From Thamnaconus septentrionalis (taxonomy: Eukaryota > Chordata > Actinopteri > Tetraodontiformes > Monacanthidae), in contig CM020519.1 in assembly GCA_009823395.1 (NCBI GenBank), positions 2,612,001 through 2,676,000 of the forward strand: a stretch of DNA of 64,000 bases, written 5' to 3'. Shown in pieces: positions 1-31,518 of the stretch. Position 1 is the first letter of the stretch. Every line of letters starts with the position of its first letter. The position numbers and the translations under genes were made by a program. The notes under the pieces were generated by a model. That model was not told where the DNA came from. It saw only the letters and a program-made list of their open reading frames with translations, and searched no databases.

Positions 1-164
1 TTCGAACACCATGATTGGTGTCCAGCCATCATGGGCTGATTAGACACATTTGTCAAATAATATTCCCACAATTGCATCATCCACGATAGCCACGTGACTA
101 CAGAACAAATCAAAAAAATATATCACCAGCTCTAAAAAATAGAATCAACTCGTCTTCTCTCCAG

Positions 165-16396
<16,232 letters not shown>

Positions 16397-19000
16397 CCCC
16401 GCCCCCGACGCCTCCCTCCTCACACCCTGCCACCCCCATCCCCGCCCCCGAACTCTGCTCTCAGTGAATGTGTCCGAAAAAAGAAGAACTCCGACGACAG
16501 AACCGACGCCAACAGCCCCCCGGATCAGAACCCCGGGTCCCTTTTTTTTCCAAGATTCTGGGATTATTTTTGGTTTGTTTGTTTTTGAACTGCACCTTTT
16601 GCTCAGACTCAATGTTAAGCACATATCTAATTTATTGATTGCTGATTATTTAAAAATCCGGGACTGTTTCGCATTATTGTCATAATTCTGAAAACGACAA
16701 AACAATTACAATTCCCACATTGGCCAAATTCAGACCCGACGAGTCGAGCTCAGAGACGCCGCAGGATCTGGAACTCTTTCAGCCCTGAAACATCGTTTCC
16801 TCTCGTTTTTTTTTTTGTGTGGATTTTTTTTTTTTTTACCTCCTCCCCCTCCTGGGGAAACGATGCAGTGCCATTGCTTTCGCACTTTACTGTAGCATTG
16901 ATCACACTGACGCAAAGTCCAGGAGACCCCGGGGCCGCCGCCTTTCTGTCCTGTTTGGTTTTTAACAACGTTGTGTTTTTTTGTTTTTTTTTGTTGACTG
17001 TGCGGTGAGAGGAAGCAAGTTTGTGAAGAAAAATAAAAGAATTAAGAATGAAGCCGGAGGTGTGGGGGGAGGGGAGCAGGGCCGGTTCTTTTCTGCGAGG
17101 ACGTTGGTTCTAAAGGGAATGTAGACGCCACCGTGTTTTTTTGTTTGGTTTTTTCCTGTTGTGTCTGGTGGTTTACAGAACTCGATCTCTTTCTTTCCCC
17201 TGGAGAGGAGAAGAGAAGAGCGCGCGATGCCTTCCTGCTGATGAATCGGACTCATCAAGCAATCGTGTCCGGCGACAGATTGACTATTGTCTTGTTTTGA
17301 TCTGAGACGTTTGTACATAGGAGATTATGTTCTATACTATGGACGTTTTCTTTGTTTTTGTCTGTCTGTCTGTCTGTCTGTCTGTTGTCCTCACAGGCGA
17401 CGAGTCGCTCACTTTTCTTTTTGTTTTTTTTGTTTTTTAATGATTATTTAAATGGTCGTCTGAGTCGATCGCTAGTACCAGTCTGTAGAGGAGCCTGATG
17501 GTGTGAACGGTTGTCTGGTGGTAAAACAGATGGATGTGTCAAATCTCTCTTGTGAAAAAAAAAGCCATATTTCTGCAGCACAAATGGAAGTTGGGAATTG
17601 AATCTTTTCCGCTTGCAATTAAAAAAATAATTTTGCTTTTACAGCCTTTATTTGTGAGTTTCTGCTCAAACTGACATTGTGATGATTTAAAAAAAATGAA
17701 TACTGAATACTTGTGTCACGACAGAGAGAAGCGGAAACGGATTCAGTCAGAAAGAGTGAGCGACAGTGAAGTTTGTGATGATTCTGCACGAAAAAGGTGT
17801 TCTGCAGTGTTAATTTATCGGCAGACTCAAATGGAGAAAACCCTCCACAGTATTTCGTCCGTCTGGTCCCACCTGGATTTATTTTTCTGCTCATTTGTTG
17901 TTTGACAGCCGATCAGAAGTCAAAGAAATGAATCTAGTTTGTGTGAACTTGGAACAAAATCATGAAATTGTGTCACTTCAGCTTCATTTTTTTTAATTTT
18001 CTAATCCAACATTTGATTTGAAACGATGTGCAGCAGTGTTATGTGATATCACATAACATGGTTTGCAATACCCCTTTCTCGCCACTAGATGTGACAGAGT
18101 GGGCCTTTAAAGGGGTGCCGTCGAGGGTGTTTCCAAAGCTTTGTACTCGTGAGTTATTCAGTAGGTTTTTACAACATGTCCGAGAAGTGTCGGACGCAGC
18201 TGGCTGCAAGTTGGCAGCCTGGCAGAGATCAACCATTTCCAGGAGGAGGAGTGCGCACGTTGTGCAATCACTGCGAAGAAGTGTTCCCTCGCGCCGGCAG
18301 GAAACTCATTAACTCTTCTTGGAGCGTCGCAGTGGCGTTGAGAGGGAGACGAGACAGAAAAAAAAAAAAAAAGCAAAAAAACGTTGTGTCCCAATGATGT
18401 AACTCGGTAAATCAAGACGGCGCTGAAGCGGAGTAGAAATCAAAACATCCCTAGAAAAAGAAAAGTCAGCTGGCAGTTGTTGTTTTTTTTTAAACATACT
18501 TTTTGATGATTGTCACTCAGTTTTAACGCTCCCAACTCTGGCAGCTGGAGGGTTTTCTGTTGTGTGGAGCGCTGTGCAGTGCAACAAGGTGCCCGTGAGG
18601 CCGTTTAAATGTGTGAACGTATTCCGTCAAGTCTGTTTCTGCTGTATGTTACACCAAAGTCTGCATGGTACTGACCGTCTGTACTTTAAAGAAAGGGATG
18701 GACCGTCTCTTTTTTTTCTGCTTGTTTTTGTTACTTTGTTTGTTGTCATTTTCTCAAAGGCCAGGCTAATTATTTATATCTCATAACGAAACACACGCAG
18801 AGAAATAAAATCCTTCTAATTGAAAGCACGAGACATTTTATCTGTGATGATTTGGTACAGTTGGGAATTTTTTTTATTTTTGTTTGTATTTGTCTGATTT
18901 GTCTGCTTTTTTTCAGTTGTTTGCCTGTTTTCCTATTTAAAATAATGCATTGATGTAAAAAATTGCATTATTTGAATAAATAAGATCAGCTATGAAACAT
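16397..19000 (+). other. igf2r: igf2r 3' UTR with candidate polyadenylation signals
   Basis: About 2.6 kb after the TGA with no supported coding sequence, rich in T and A runs and carrying a short (GTCT)n tract near 17360. AATAAA hexamers occur at 17032-17037, 18804-18809 and 18975-18980. The last is followed within 40 bp by a GT-rich stretch, so I favour cleavage near 19.0 kb. Use of the earlier signals is possible. The transcript end is inferred, not observed. Confidence 0.6.
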
Positions 19001-19407
19001 TGCTGTGGTTTCATTTTTCGCTATTGAGTGTTTTCACGACGCGCCATCAAAACCAAAAGTCGCACTGCAACTGGACTGTGTATGTAGCAACACAACCAGA
19101 TTATTGTCGCACAAAATGGTTAATTATTGCTGTGTTGTGGCTACAATAACCACTCAGACTGAGAAAAACATCGGAAATACTTTTGACTACCAAAATGAAT
19201 CACAAATTAGGGAGAGGAGCGCAATAAAACTGAAGAACGGAGACGTTTGTGGCTGGCACAAAATCTGATTTCTTGACACAAATATGACTGTTAATAAGTT
19301 AAAACCCGGCTGAAAAAGTGATTCTATGTCGGTGGAGATGTTCCATTTACTTCATCACATAAAAAAAAAAACACTTACTGATGCTTTTCCGTCCATTTTT
19401 AACTCTT

Positions 19408-19538
19408 TATCAAGCCCTTGATGAGCTTCAGCTGCTTGATAACGATGACGGATAATTATAATCAGGTGTGTTAAGTTGGGGGAGATATCTGAAACATGCA
19501 GGGCAGCAGATCTCCAGAAGCAGGGTTGGTGACCACTG
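19408..19538. repeat. Half of a palindromic hAT-like MITE
   Basis: The segment includes ATCAGGTGTGTTAAG, GAAACATGCAGGGCAG, TCTCCAG and CAGGGTTGGTGACCACTG. This matches, from memory, the right half of an abundant teleost non-autonomous hAT element whose ends read CAGTGGTCTCCAACCCTGGT. The left half is not obvious. It lies between igf2r and the first transporter gene; the rest of 19000-20067 shows no other supported feature. Confidence 0.5.
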
Positions 19539-20067
19539 AGTTATAACATCCCTCCTGCTACAATGCAATGCTGATACTGTGTTCCTTGTGCACACAAAGT
19601 AGAACAAGGAAAACAAGTACAGGATCGACTTTTCCATGGAGAAAAATACCCCAATTTCAGTTGTCCAATCATGGCTGCCACCTTCGAGTTATATCAAGTG
19701 TGTTTATATTTCTGCCTAATCTTCAGGCTTCACAGATTCCCACTTTTAACTGTTGACTTATTGCGTTTGCATCACGCACAGCGCACGCACGTGTGTGTGA
19801 CGGCGGGAGCGGCAAGCGCCACTGAGTGCCGGTGTTGTCACAGCTGCCTCGCCAAGGCACGCTGCTCTCGGGACTCGCTGTGACGTCTGAGGGCAGTGAT
19901 AACAAACGTGCTTTAACGCTTGGCTGCACCGCCGCCGCGTCTGGCCGCGGACCTTTGCACCTCCCAGCGTCCGTTAAAAGCCGTCTGGGTGGCCATGGAG
20001 CAATTAAGACGCAGTGACAGACTGGAAGGAGGCCGTCGGAGTTGCTCTGATCTGAACCTCAGCAGCC

Positions 20068-23000
20068 ATGACCACGTTCGATGACATCCTGGAGGAGGCC
20101 GGCAAGTTTGGCCGCTTCCAGAAGCGCATCTTTGCCCTGCTGTGCCTGCTCTCCATGCCCTTCGCAGGCGTCTACGTCGGCATCGTCTTCCAGGGCTACA
20201 CGCCGGAGCACTGGTGCCGCCAGCCGGCGGTGGCCGAGGTGAGGCAGGACTGCGGTTGGAGCTTGGAGCGCAGCCGTCAGCTGGCGCTGCCGCGGGTCAA
20301 CGTGTCTGGAGTGGCTCAGACCAGCAGCTGCACCCGCTACGAGGTGGACTGGAACGCCACGACGCTGACCTGCGACGCGAAGGAGCTCAACGTCAGCAGA
20401 GCTACAGTCACTTCCTGCACGGACGGGTGGGAGTTCGACTACGAGGGCCGGCAGTCCTTTGTCACTGAGGTAGTGCAGAGAGAAAAAATGACTTTGTTTC
20501 CAAATTACAGCCTCAGTTTAAATGTGATTTTCTACAATCTGGTACTAAAAGTTACATGAATTAAATAAGCAACTCGTGTTTGTCCCCAGTTTGACCTTGT
20601 GTGTTCAGATGCATGGTTGGTAGACATGTACCAGGCCACTCTCAACGTGGGCTTTTTAATTGGCACCATTGCCACCGGCTACCTGGCCGACAGGTGGGTG
20701 GGCACCCTGAACCTGAATCTATAGGTAAATCTGCCCAATACCTGTTGTTGTCTCACTGTCGTTTCATCCTTATTGGCAGGTTTGGTCGGAAAATTAGCTT
20801 CCTGATGTCCTGCCTGCTCAACGGCATCACGGGGATCCTGGTGGCTGTGGCTCCCAACTACGTGTCTTTATTGGTTTTCCGAACTCTCTATGGATTTGGT
20901 GTGAAGGGAGGCTGGGTGGTTGGATATGTGCTAAGTATGGAACCTGTTTGACTGAACCGCAATAGCCGCCGTGGTTTCAAATCTGTAGGCTGATGCTTGG
21001 GAACTTGTCTTTCAGTTACAGAGATTGTGGGAGTAGAGTACAGACGCACTGTTGGAATTCTTTATCAGACGTTCTTCAGCGTTGGCATCCTTCTCCTGCC
21101 GCTGATCGCCTACTTTGTCACTGACTGGCGCTGGTTCCAGGTCATCATCAGCATCCCCTATTTTGTCTTCTTAAGCTATTACTGGTGAGAAACACATTTT
21201 TAAGGAGATTTTTGAGATAAGTTGTGCCATTCGTGAACATTTTATAATCATAATACTAGTTGAGTCATCTTCAAGAACCTCTGATTGGAATCATTGACAG
21301 CCTGTCATGGCCCAAGTTGCCATGTCTCGTTGAGGGGTTATTCATGTTTGAAGCTTCCCCATTGAGATTAATGGTGGCGCATGAGGAACCCCAAAACCCT
21401 AACCCTAACCCTAGTTTCAGGCTTATCGTTAACCCTAATTCAATGCAAGTCTATGGGGTGAAATTTCAACTTTGTCCTAGAGACATGGGGCCACTTGCTT
21501 TTCCATCAGGAGCCCCCAAGAAGCGCCCACGCCAAAGTTGGGACTTCTAGTACTTGAGGAACCCCGAAACCCTAAACCTAATTTCAGCTAACCCTAACCC
21601 TAACCCTAGTTTCAGGCTTATCGTTAACCCTAATTCAATGCAAGTCTATGGGGTGAAATTTCAACTTTGTCCTAGAGACATGGGGCCACTTGCTTTTCCA
21701 TCAGGAGCCCCCAAGAAGGGCCCACGCCAAATTTGGGACTTCTAGTACTTGAGGAACCCCGAAACCCTAACCCTAATTTCAGCTAACCCTAACCCTAACC
21801 CTAGTTTCAGGCTTATCGTTAACCCTAATTCAATGCAAGTCTATGGGGTGAAATTTCAACTTTGTCCTAGAGACATGGGGCCACTTGCTTTTCCATCAGG
21901 AGCCCCCAAGAAGGGCCCACGCCAAATTTGGGACTTCTAGTACTTGAGGAACCCTGAAACCCTAACCCTAATTTCAGCTAACCCTAACCCTAACCCTAGT
22001 TTCAGCCTTATCGTTAACCCTAATTCAATGCAAGTCTATGGGGTGAAATTTTAACTTTGTCCTAGAGACATGGGGCCACTTGCTTTTTCATCAGGAGCCC
22101 CCAAGAAGTGCTCACGCCAAATTTGGGACTTCTAGTACTTGAGGAACCCTGAAACCCTAACCCTAATTTCAGCTAACCCTAACCCTAACCCTAGTTTCAG
22201 CCTTATCGTTAACCCTAATTCAATGCAAGTCTATGGGGTGAAATTTCAACTTTGTCCTAGAGACATGGGGCCACTTGCTTTTTCATCAGGAGCCCCCAAG
22301 AAGCGCCCACGCCAAATTTGGGACTTCTAGTACTTGAGGAACCCTGAAACCCTAACCCTAATTTCAGCTAACCCTAACCCTAACCCTAGTTTCAAGCTTA
22401 TCGTTAACCCTAATTCAATGCAAGTCTATGGGGTGAAATTTCAACTTTGTCCTAGAGACATGGGGCCACTTGCTTTTTCATCAGGAGCCCCCAAGAAGCG
22501 CCCACGCCAAATTTGGGACTTCTAGTACTTGAGGAACCCTGAAACCCTAACCCTAATTTCAGCTAACCCTAACCCTAACCCTAGTTTCAGGCTTATCGTT
22601 AACCCTAATTCAATGCAAGTCGATGGGGTGAAATTTCAACTTTGTCCTAGAGACATGGGGCCACTTGCTTTTTCATCAGGAGCCCCCAAGAAGCGCCCAC
22701 GCCAAATTTGGGACTTCTAGTACTTGAGGAACCCTGAAACCCTAACCCTAATTTCAGCTAACCCTAACCCTAACCCTAGTTTCAGGCTTATCGTTAACCC
22801 TAATTCAATGCAAGTCTGTGGGGTGAAATTTCAACTTTGTCCTAGAGACATGGGGCCACTTGCTTTTCCATCAGGAGCCCCCAAGAAGGGCCCACGCCAA
22901 ATTTGGGACTTCTAGTACTTGAGGAACCCCAAAACCCTAACCCTAATTTCAGCTACCCCTAACCCTAACCCTAGTTTCAGCCTTATCGTTAACCCTAATT

Positions 23001-25805
23001 CAATGCAAGTCTATGGGGTGAAATTTTAACTTTGTCCTAGAGACATGGGGCCACTTGCTTTTTCATCAGGAGCCCCCAAGAAGTGCTCACGCCAAATTTG
23101 GGACTTCTAGTACATGAGGAACCCTGAAACCCTAACCCTAATTTCAGCTAACCCTAACCCTAACCCTAGTTTCAGGCTTATCGTTAACCCTAATTCAATG
23201 CAAGTCTGTGGGGTGAAATTTCAACTTTGTCCTAGAGACATGGGGCCACTTGCTTTTCCATCAGGAGCCCCCAAGAAGCGCCCACGCCAAATTTGGGGCT
23301 TCTAGTACTTGAGGAACCCTGAAACCCTAACCCTAATTTCAGCCTTAAGTGTAACGATAACCATAACCCCAACTCCAACCCTAACCCTAACCCCAACTCC
23401 AACCCTAAACCCAACCCCAACTCAACCCTAAATCCAACCCTAAAACCAACACCAACTGCAATCTAACCCTGGCCCTAACCCTAATCCTACCCCAAATATC
23501 AGTTTGGGCACGATGGGCTTTCCTCTGTTGATTTTCCAATAATTAAAGAAGTTGTTCCTTTATAATGCAGGTTCGTCCCTGAATCCCCAAGATGGCTTCT
23601 TTCTCAGAACAAAACAGCCAAAGCTGTGGAAATCACTGAGGGCATTGCTAAAGAGAACAAGATGACACTGTCTAAAAACATTGAGGTGGGAAACAAATGC
23701 ACTTAGAGACACCACATCACACTGTTGTATCAGTACTGTGTATAATAGTGTGTGTAATGTAAATATTAAAGCACATATACAGTACATATTCATGTAGAGG
23801 TACTATTTTGCTCACCATTGACCAAAGGGTGTTGAATTCCTCAGACTCTGGCAGATGACAATGCAGACTGCACCACCGCCTCCTTCATGGACCTAATCCG
23901 AACGCCAAAAATGAGAAAACATACTTTTATTCTCAGCTTCAACTGGTAAATATGCTCTTCATTTTTCTCACTTTGTTTTAGTGCTACCTTATATTAACTC
24001 AATTTCTGCTGAAAGAACCCTGACAAGGGAACAATTCAAACAGTTCAGTAGCCTCCTTCTGACCTGTTCATGTGTTAACTAACCCTTAACCTCTCACACT
24101 TACTGATATTTTGACTTCGAACTCCTGTTAACCATCAGCTTGGATCTTTGGTCATTTTATTCCCAAAACATGGTCTAAGAAAGTTTTCTACTTTCATGTT
24201 TTTTGTCTCTCTCTCTGTGGCTCCTGAATATTCCTCTGTGCCTGTCGTCTCCAGGTTCACCAGCGCTGTGGTCTACCAAGGTTTAATCATGAGACTCGGC
24301 ATTCTGGGAGGCAACGTGTACATTGACTTTCTGATCTCCGGTCTGGTTGAGTTCCCGGCTGCCTTCCTCATCCTGTTCACCATCGAGCGCGTTGGCCGAC
24401 GGCTTCCCTTTGCCACTGCCAACATTGTTGCCGGAATGTCCTGCTTAATCACAGCCTTCATTCCAGAGAGTGAGTTATTGTGGGTGATAACAGATAAACC
24501 ATTCAGATGTCTGCAATTCATCTCTTGGCCTTCTTGTTCCTCCCTCAGGCATGTTCTGGTTTAAGACGGTGGTGGCCTGCATTGGCCGTTTGGGGATAAC
24601 CATGACCTTTGAGATGGTGGTGTTTGTCAACACTGAGCTCTACCCAACCTTCGTCAGGTTAGGCCAAAATCATTTAATATTTAGGCTATTTATTTGAAGT
24701 ATGCCGCAGACCATCTTCTCTGTTTTTTGATAAATCAGTCAGACCAGACCAACATCAAAGCTATGATACACAATCGGGCTGAATCAGCAAGATTTCAAAT
24801 TTGTGGAGAATTTCAGTCAGAAGACGCAACTCCACAAAAAATAAATAAAAATCCAATGTCAATTATTTGGTGCAAACACAATAACCTAGCATAGTATGTG
24901 AAAACAAATGTGTCATTACCCTTCTTTTTTCCTGTCTGCAGGAACCTTGGAGTGTCTGTCTGTTCTACACTATGCGATATTGGAGGTATCATCGCTCCCT
25001 TCATGCTCTACAGACTGGCAGCCATCTGGCTGGAGCTGCCACTCATCATCTTCGGTTGGTCCAATGTCATTAAAAGGGCTAGAAACGGAAGATGCCTTGT
25101 GACAGACGTAAAAACGCTCTTCTCCTCACCTTCTCCAGGCTTTCTGGCTTTCGTGGCTGGCGGCTTGGTGCTGCTGCTTCCCGAGACCAGAGGGATTCCG
25201 CTGCCTGAAACCATCGAAGACATTGAATTCCCAGAGAAGTGAGTAAACAAGCGAAGTGTCATTTTTTTTAAAATCTGCAAATATCTTAGCAGTAACCCAA
25301 CTGGCCACCAGGTATCGCTAAAAGCATGCACTCTTGATTCAACGTCCATTCTGACAATGAAAAGCTCATAAAATAAACACATTTGATCAATGTTCTTCTT
25401 GTAGTTATTCAAAAAAGACTATTATCAATGAGTTTTCCCTTTAAATATACAGATGACGCTGGATAATTTTTCAAAATAAATGACTGTACATACACAAATT
25501 TAGCTTGTTTAATTTATTGATTTCTTTCGTAAAATAATGAAATTTGTACTAGATTATTGCATTGAAGGCAGAACAGCAGCTGTGCATGCATTAATTGTCA
25601 CAACAGCAAAACAGGTCTATTTACAAAAATCTTCGACTGAAATACAACACATTCCTATTTACTCTGACCAACATGCCCCAAAAAATCTGATTTGATTTTC
25701 TTGTGGTATTCTAGAATGATGGAGAAGGCTGCAACGGAGAAGCAGCAGCTGACCAGCCTGCTGCCCAGCAACGTGTCGACCAGCAAAGATCCAGTGAGAG
25801 TTTGA
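20068..25805 (+). CDS. slc22a3: Organic cation transporter, SLC22A3/OCT3-like, upstream tandem copy
   Basis: Polyspecific electrogenic uniporter of the major facilitator superfamily, expected in the plasma membrane and moving organic cations such as monoamines. Eleven exons: 20068-20469, 20590-20693, 20780-20934, 21016-21184, 23571-23685, 23845-23945, 24255-24469, 24549-24657, 24942-25054, 25139-25238 and 25715-25805. Together they encode 557 aa, the normal OCT length. Visible features: N-terminal [14 protein letters not shown], a Cys-rich extracellular loop with NVS and NAT glycosylation sequons, the MFS loop motif [18 protein letters not shown] after TM4, FVPESPRWL, and the OCT substrate-site Asp in [25 protein letters not shown] and [10 protein letters not shown] resemble human SLC22A3 more than SLC22A1/2. 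The exact orthologue is not settled; SLC22A1/A2 co-orthology would need a tree. Confidence 0.93.
21380..23500. repeat. 195-bp satellite array with interstitial telomere-like CCCTAA motifs
   Basis: About ten head-to-tail copies of a 195-bp unit fill most of intron 4 of the upstream transporter, with successive copies starting at 21554, 21749, 21944, 22139, 22334, 22529, 22724, 22919, 23114 and 23309. Each unit contains CTAACCCTAACCCTAACCCTAG, further AACCCTAA motifs, and a unique 120-bp portion (AATGCAAGTCTATGGGGTG ... GGGACTTCTAGTACTT). Units differ at only a few positions. The array decays after 23341 into irregular AACCCTAACCCCAACTCC repeats to about 23500. CCCTAA is the vertebrate telomere hexamer. 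Confidence 0.95.
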
Positions 25806-26459
25806 ACTCCCTCTGTGGTCAACATATTTATTTGTTTTGTCTAAAACTGAGAGTTCTTTCCCATGCTAAACTATCACAGAATAGTTTTCTTCTACGAATT
25901 CCGGACTAATTTAAGACTTTAAACATTCTGGGCCCCTGGGGAAAAAACAAAACAAAAAAAAAAATGACGGGACAATTTTTTGACATGTAGAGATTGTACA
26001 TTGTATCACTGTATTTAATGCTAAATTATCATAGAATAGCAATTCCTGTGAGTTTCAAGTTGATTTAGGACTTGTGTCTAGTGTGACGTTTTTGCCATTT
26101 ATACACATGTTGATATTTTTTTGTCTGAAAGTCACAGTTTTGGAAATGTTTGTTTGATTTTGTTTTTTTCCATTTGTTCTATTCTTTGTTTTTATAACAA
26201 AGCTTCTGTGTTTTTGTGTAAATTGAATTAGTGGGTAATGAGTGTTTTAATCAGCCTGCTGTTATAAGCCTGGACTCATACATGTCATTATTCACTGTCT
26301 GGAAAGTGTGATGTGTTTTGTTCCAAGCCAACATTAAACTGTTAGATTGTTTCAAAGAAACGCTATTAAATTATTAAAAACTTTTCAAACTCTTCAAATC
26401 TTTTCTTTGAAGTAAGGTTTTACCTCACACTGACTGAAATAAAGCATGAACCTTTTTTT

Positions 26460-26460
<1 letters not shown>
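25806..26460 (+). other. slc22a3: 3' UTR of upstream transporter with polyA signal
   Basis: Non-coding sequence after the TGA. AATAAA at 26438-26443 is the first clear polyadenylation signal and is followed by a T-rich run. The end is inferred. Confidence 0.5.
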
Positions 26461-28007
<1,547 letters not shown>

Positions 28008-31000
28008 ATGGCCACTTTCGATGAGCTGCTGGGGGATGTGGGCTCTTTCGGCCGCTGCCAGAAGCGGATCTTCGGCCTGCTCTGCCTGCTCTCGCTGCCC
28101 TTCGCGGGCGTCTACGTCGGCATCGTCTTCCAGGGTTACAGCCCGGGGCACTGGTGCCGGCAGCCCGCGGCGGCGGCCGACAGGATGCGGGCCTGCGGCT
28201 GGAGCTCCGAGCTCGGCCGCCGGGTGACGCTGCCGCAGGTCAACGTGTCCGGGGTCCCGCAACCCAGCGGCTGCACGCGCTACGAGGTGGACTGGAACGG
28301 CACGGCGCTCAGCTGCGACGCGCAGGAGCTCGGCCTGACAGGTGCGCCGGTCACGACGTGCCAGGTGAGTCGCGTGATTGGCGGTTTTTGGGGGGGCGCA
28401 GCGCCAGCCGAGGGAGAACAGTTTTGTTTTTCCAATGCTGGAAGGATTTGTTGTTGTTCACACTGGAGGAGGAAGACCAGCCATCTGGCTCCAGGCTGAG
28501 TGTTTGTTTGCCACATCTGAGCCCTGCGTCGATTTAGGGACCGTCAATAAGTTGCAGCATCGAGACCTGATGGAAAATCAACAGCCGTTGCACTGAGCTG
28601 GGCAAAGGTGTTTTTAAAATATGGTGAACGGCCAGACTGATTTTTTTTCAATAATTTTTTCCCTCATTCGATTGACAAAGTTTTTGTTTGTTTGTTTGTT
28701 TGTTTGTTTGTTTGTTTCTCCATCCAACAGACATCACAGCGTATTGCTATACTGGGCAAAACAACAACTTTTTAGTGTTATGCTTCGTTTGTAGATTCCA
28801 CTGAAATCAAAATTCCATTCAGGCCCCCTTTGACTTTGATGTAGCACCTAAAACTCACCCCACTGTGCTCCTCACGTGTTTGGTGTGCAGACATGTGCAG
28901 ACTGATGTGGCGCACAAGTCACTGGGGGTTGTCCTCCGTCCATAGCAAACATGGACGTTTGTTGTTTTTCTGTCCCCAGCAGCAAAAGACACGCCTCTTC
29001 TGGTCAGTTAAGGCACTGAAACGTTGCCTTAATAATGATCTAAAATGTAGAAGGGTTGAATTGAGGCCTTGAACCTTGAAGATGTGTTGCCTCTCATTGG
29101 ATGAACAACAAAAAAAAATCAGAAATGCATACAAAAGAAACCATTCACAAAAATATGTGGAGAGTTTCAACAATTCTATAAGTGACCGAAAGTGACTGAA
29201 CGTATGTACAGTGTGCAAGTGTGTAAGAAAGTTCTATGCATGAGAGAGAGAGATTAGGGTGAGAGGCAAAACCTTCTCAAGATGGCAAGAACAAGACAAG
29301 TCCAGTTGTCTCAACTTAACTCTTCTACATGAAGACGACCTGGATGACTGAGAACCTTCACAGACGTCATTAGGATGAAGAAACACTTTTGAGAAACAAT
29401 CAGATGATGTTGTTTTGTCCCGGCAGGATGGCTGGGAGTTTGACTATGAAGGCAGGAGGTCATTTGTCACAGAGGTGAGAGTCTTTCTCCAAGGTCCCGC
29501 TAGCTAGCTGGCTAGCCAGCTGGCTAACCAGCTAATTTCCAACTTTCTCCCCATCATGACGTGGTCACTTTGAACTCGTCCCCAGTTTAACCTGGTGTGC
29601 GCCGACGCCTGGTGGGCCGACATGTACCAGTCCATCCTCAACCTGGGCTTCCTCGTGGGCAGCTTCGCCTTTGGCTACTTTGCCGACAGGTGAGGCCTCG
29701 TACGGTCCAGGACTCCACCCGACGGGGTCAGAGAGTTGACTCTGTGTGTGTCGGCAGGTTCGGCCGGAAGCTCAGCTTCCTGCTGTCCAACATCCTCAAC
29801 GGCATCGCCGGCATCGTGTTGGCCGTGGTGCCAAACTACAGCTCCGTCCTGGTGATGCGGGTCATCCTGGGCTTCGGGGTCAAAGGCGGCTGGATGACCT
29901 CATACGTGCTGCGTGAGGATGAGTTTGCAGATTGTTGTTGCTCGCACTTCAGGTCTTCAGCTCTTCTCTTGCCGCCTACCAGTGACAGAGATAGTCGGGG
30001 TGGAGTACCGGCGGACGGTGGGAATTCTGTACCAGATGTTCTTCAGCGTGGGCATCCTCATCCTCCCTCTGCTGGCCTACTTCATCGGCGACTGGCGCTG
30101 GTTGCAGGTGGTCATCTCGGCCCCCTACCTGCTCTTCATCGGCTACTACTGGTGAGGAAGTCAGTGCTCTGGTCTCTCGTTTTACATCTTTGGGCAATTG
30201 CAAAAGTGTTGGAACCAGGACCAAAGACAGTCGGCCAGTGGTTGTGTTACATTTTCTCTTAATTTTGTCAAGAAAAGATCTCGGCGAGCTTTGCTCCCTA
30301 ATCGTGTCGATCACTGCTAAGAATGGTTTGCTTTGTTTGTCTGAGGTTTGTTCCCGAGTCGCCCAGGTGGCTCATTTCCCAGAACAAACACGGCGAAGCC
30401 CTGAAGATCACTGAAGCCATGGCGAAGGAAAACAAGAGGGAACTGTCCAAGAAATGCAAGGTAGAGTCGCTTGAAAGTTTATTGGATGACTAGTTCTCAT
30501 TATCATCAACTGAACACTGTTTTTTATCCAGTCACTCAGTGTTAAGAGTGTAGGAAGAATTTTAATTTGCAGGTCGAGTATCAGGAATTGTGTGTAGTTT
30601 CTCATCTAACAGCCATTTTTTTTTTTCAAATGTTCTATTATGTTCCACTTTTATTTCTCTCTTCGGGGGTTTTTCTTTCCAGCCCAACCAGTCAAAGCAG
30701 ATGGCCGACCCCCAGGGTCGGGGTCTGCTCAAGGTTTCTTCCCACTGGGGATCTTCTTTCCCGGCCACTGCCACTCCCTGCTGCTCTGGAGGGATTCTTC
30801 TTGTTGTTGGTTTTCTCTTTGATGGTGCAAAGTACTTCAAGAAGCTGAAATGTGACATGGAAAATGTCCTGGTGTTTGTTTCAGACCCTGACCAACGACG
30901 AGGGCGACTCCACCTCCGCCTCTTTGCTGGACCTCTTCCGAACGCCAAACATGAGAAAATACACTTTGATCCTCATGTACATCTGGTGAGACCTCGTGAG

Positions 31001-31476
31001 GTTGCTAGAAGAAAGAAAAAGATTTTAAAAGAAAAGAAAAGGAAAGAAAAGATAAGAGGGACCTAGTTGACGTGTCCGTGTGCAGGTTCACCAGCGCCGT
31101 GGTGTACCAGGGCCTCATCATGCGGCTGGGGATCGCAGGAGGAAACATCTACATCGACTTCCTGATCTCGGGTCTGGTGGAGTTCCCCGCCGCCTTCCTC
31201 ATCCTCTTCACCATCGAGCGCGTCGGTCGACGGCTCCCGTTCGCTGCCGCCAACATAGTAGCCGGGGCCTCCTGTTTGATTGCTGCCTGCATCCCCGACA
31301 GTGAGAACTCTTTATTTTTTGGTTTTGTGCTTCATTTTAATATATTTTATACATATAATATAAACTGACGATTAATCGATTAACCGGCTTGAATCGATTA
31401 ATCGACTTGAATTGATTAAAAAAAATTACTTGATTACAATTTTCGGGAATCAAACTACTTTTCCTTAATTTCTCTG

Positions 31477-31518
<42 letters not shown>

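Noticed and set aside
21554..23305. Series of 63-residue open frames starting every 195 bp
   Set aside because: They are a by-product of a satellite unit whose length is a multiple of three and which has one in-frame stop. No start context, splice signals or homology; they lie in an intron.
21380..23340. CRISPR-like regular repeats
   Set aside because: Whole 195-bp units are conserved, with no unique spacers, and the host is a vertebrate.
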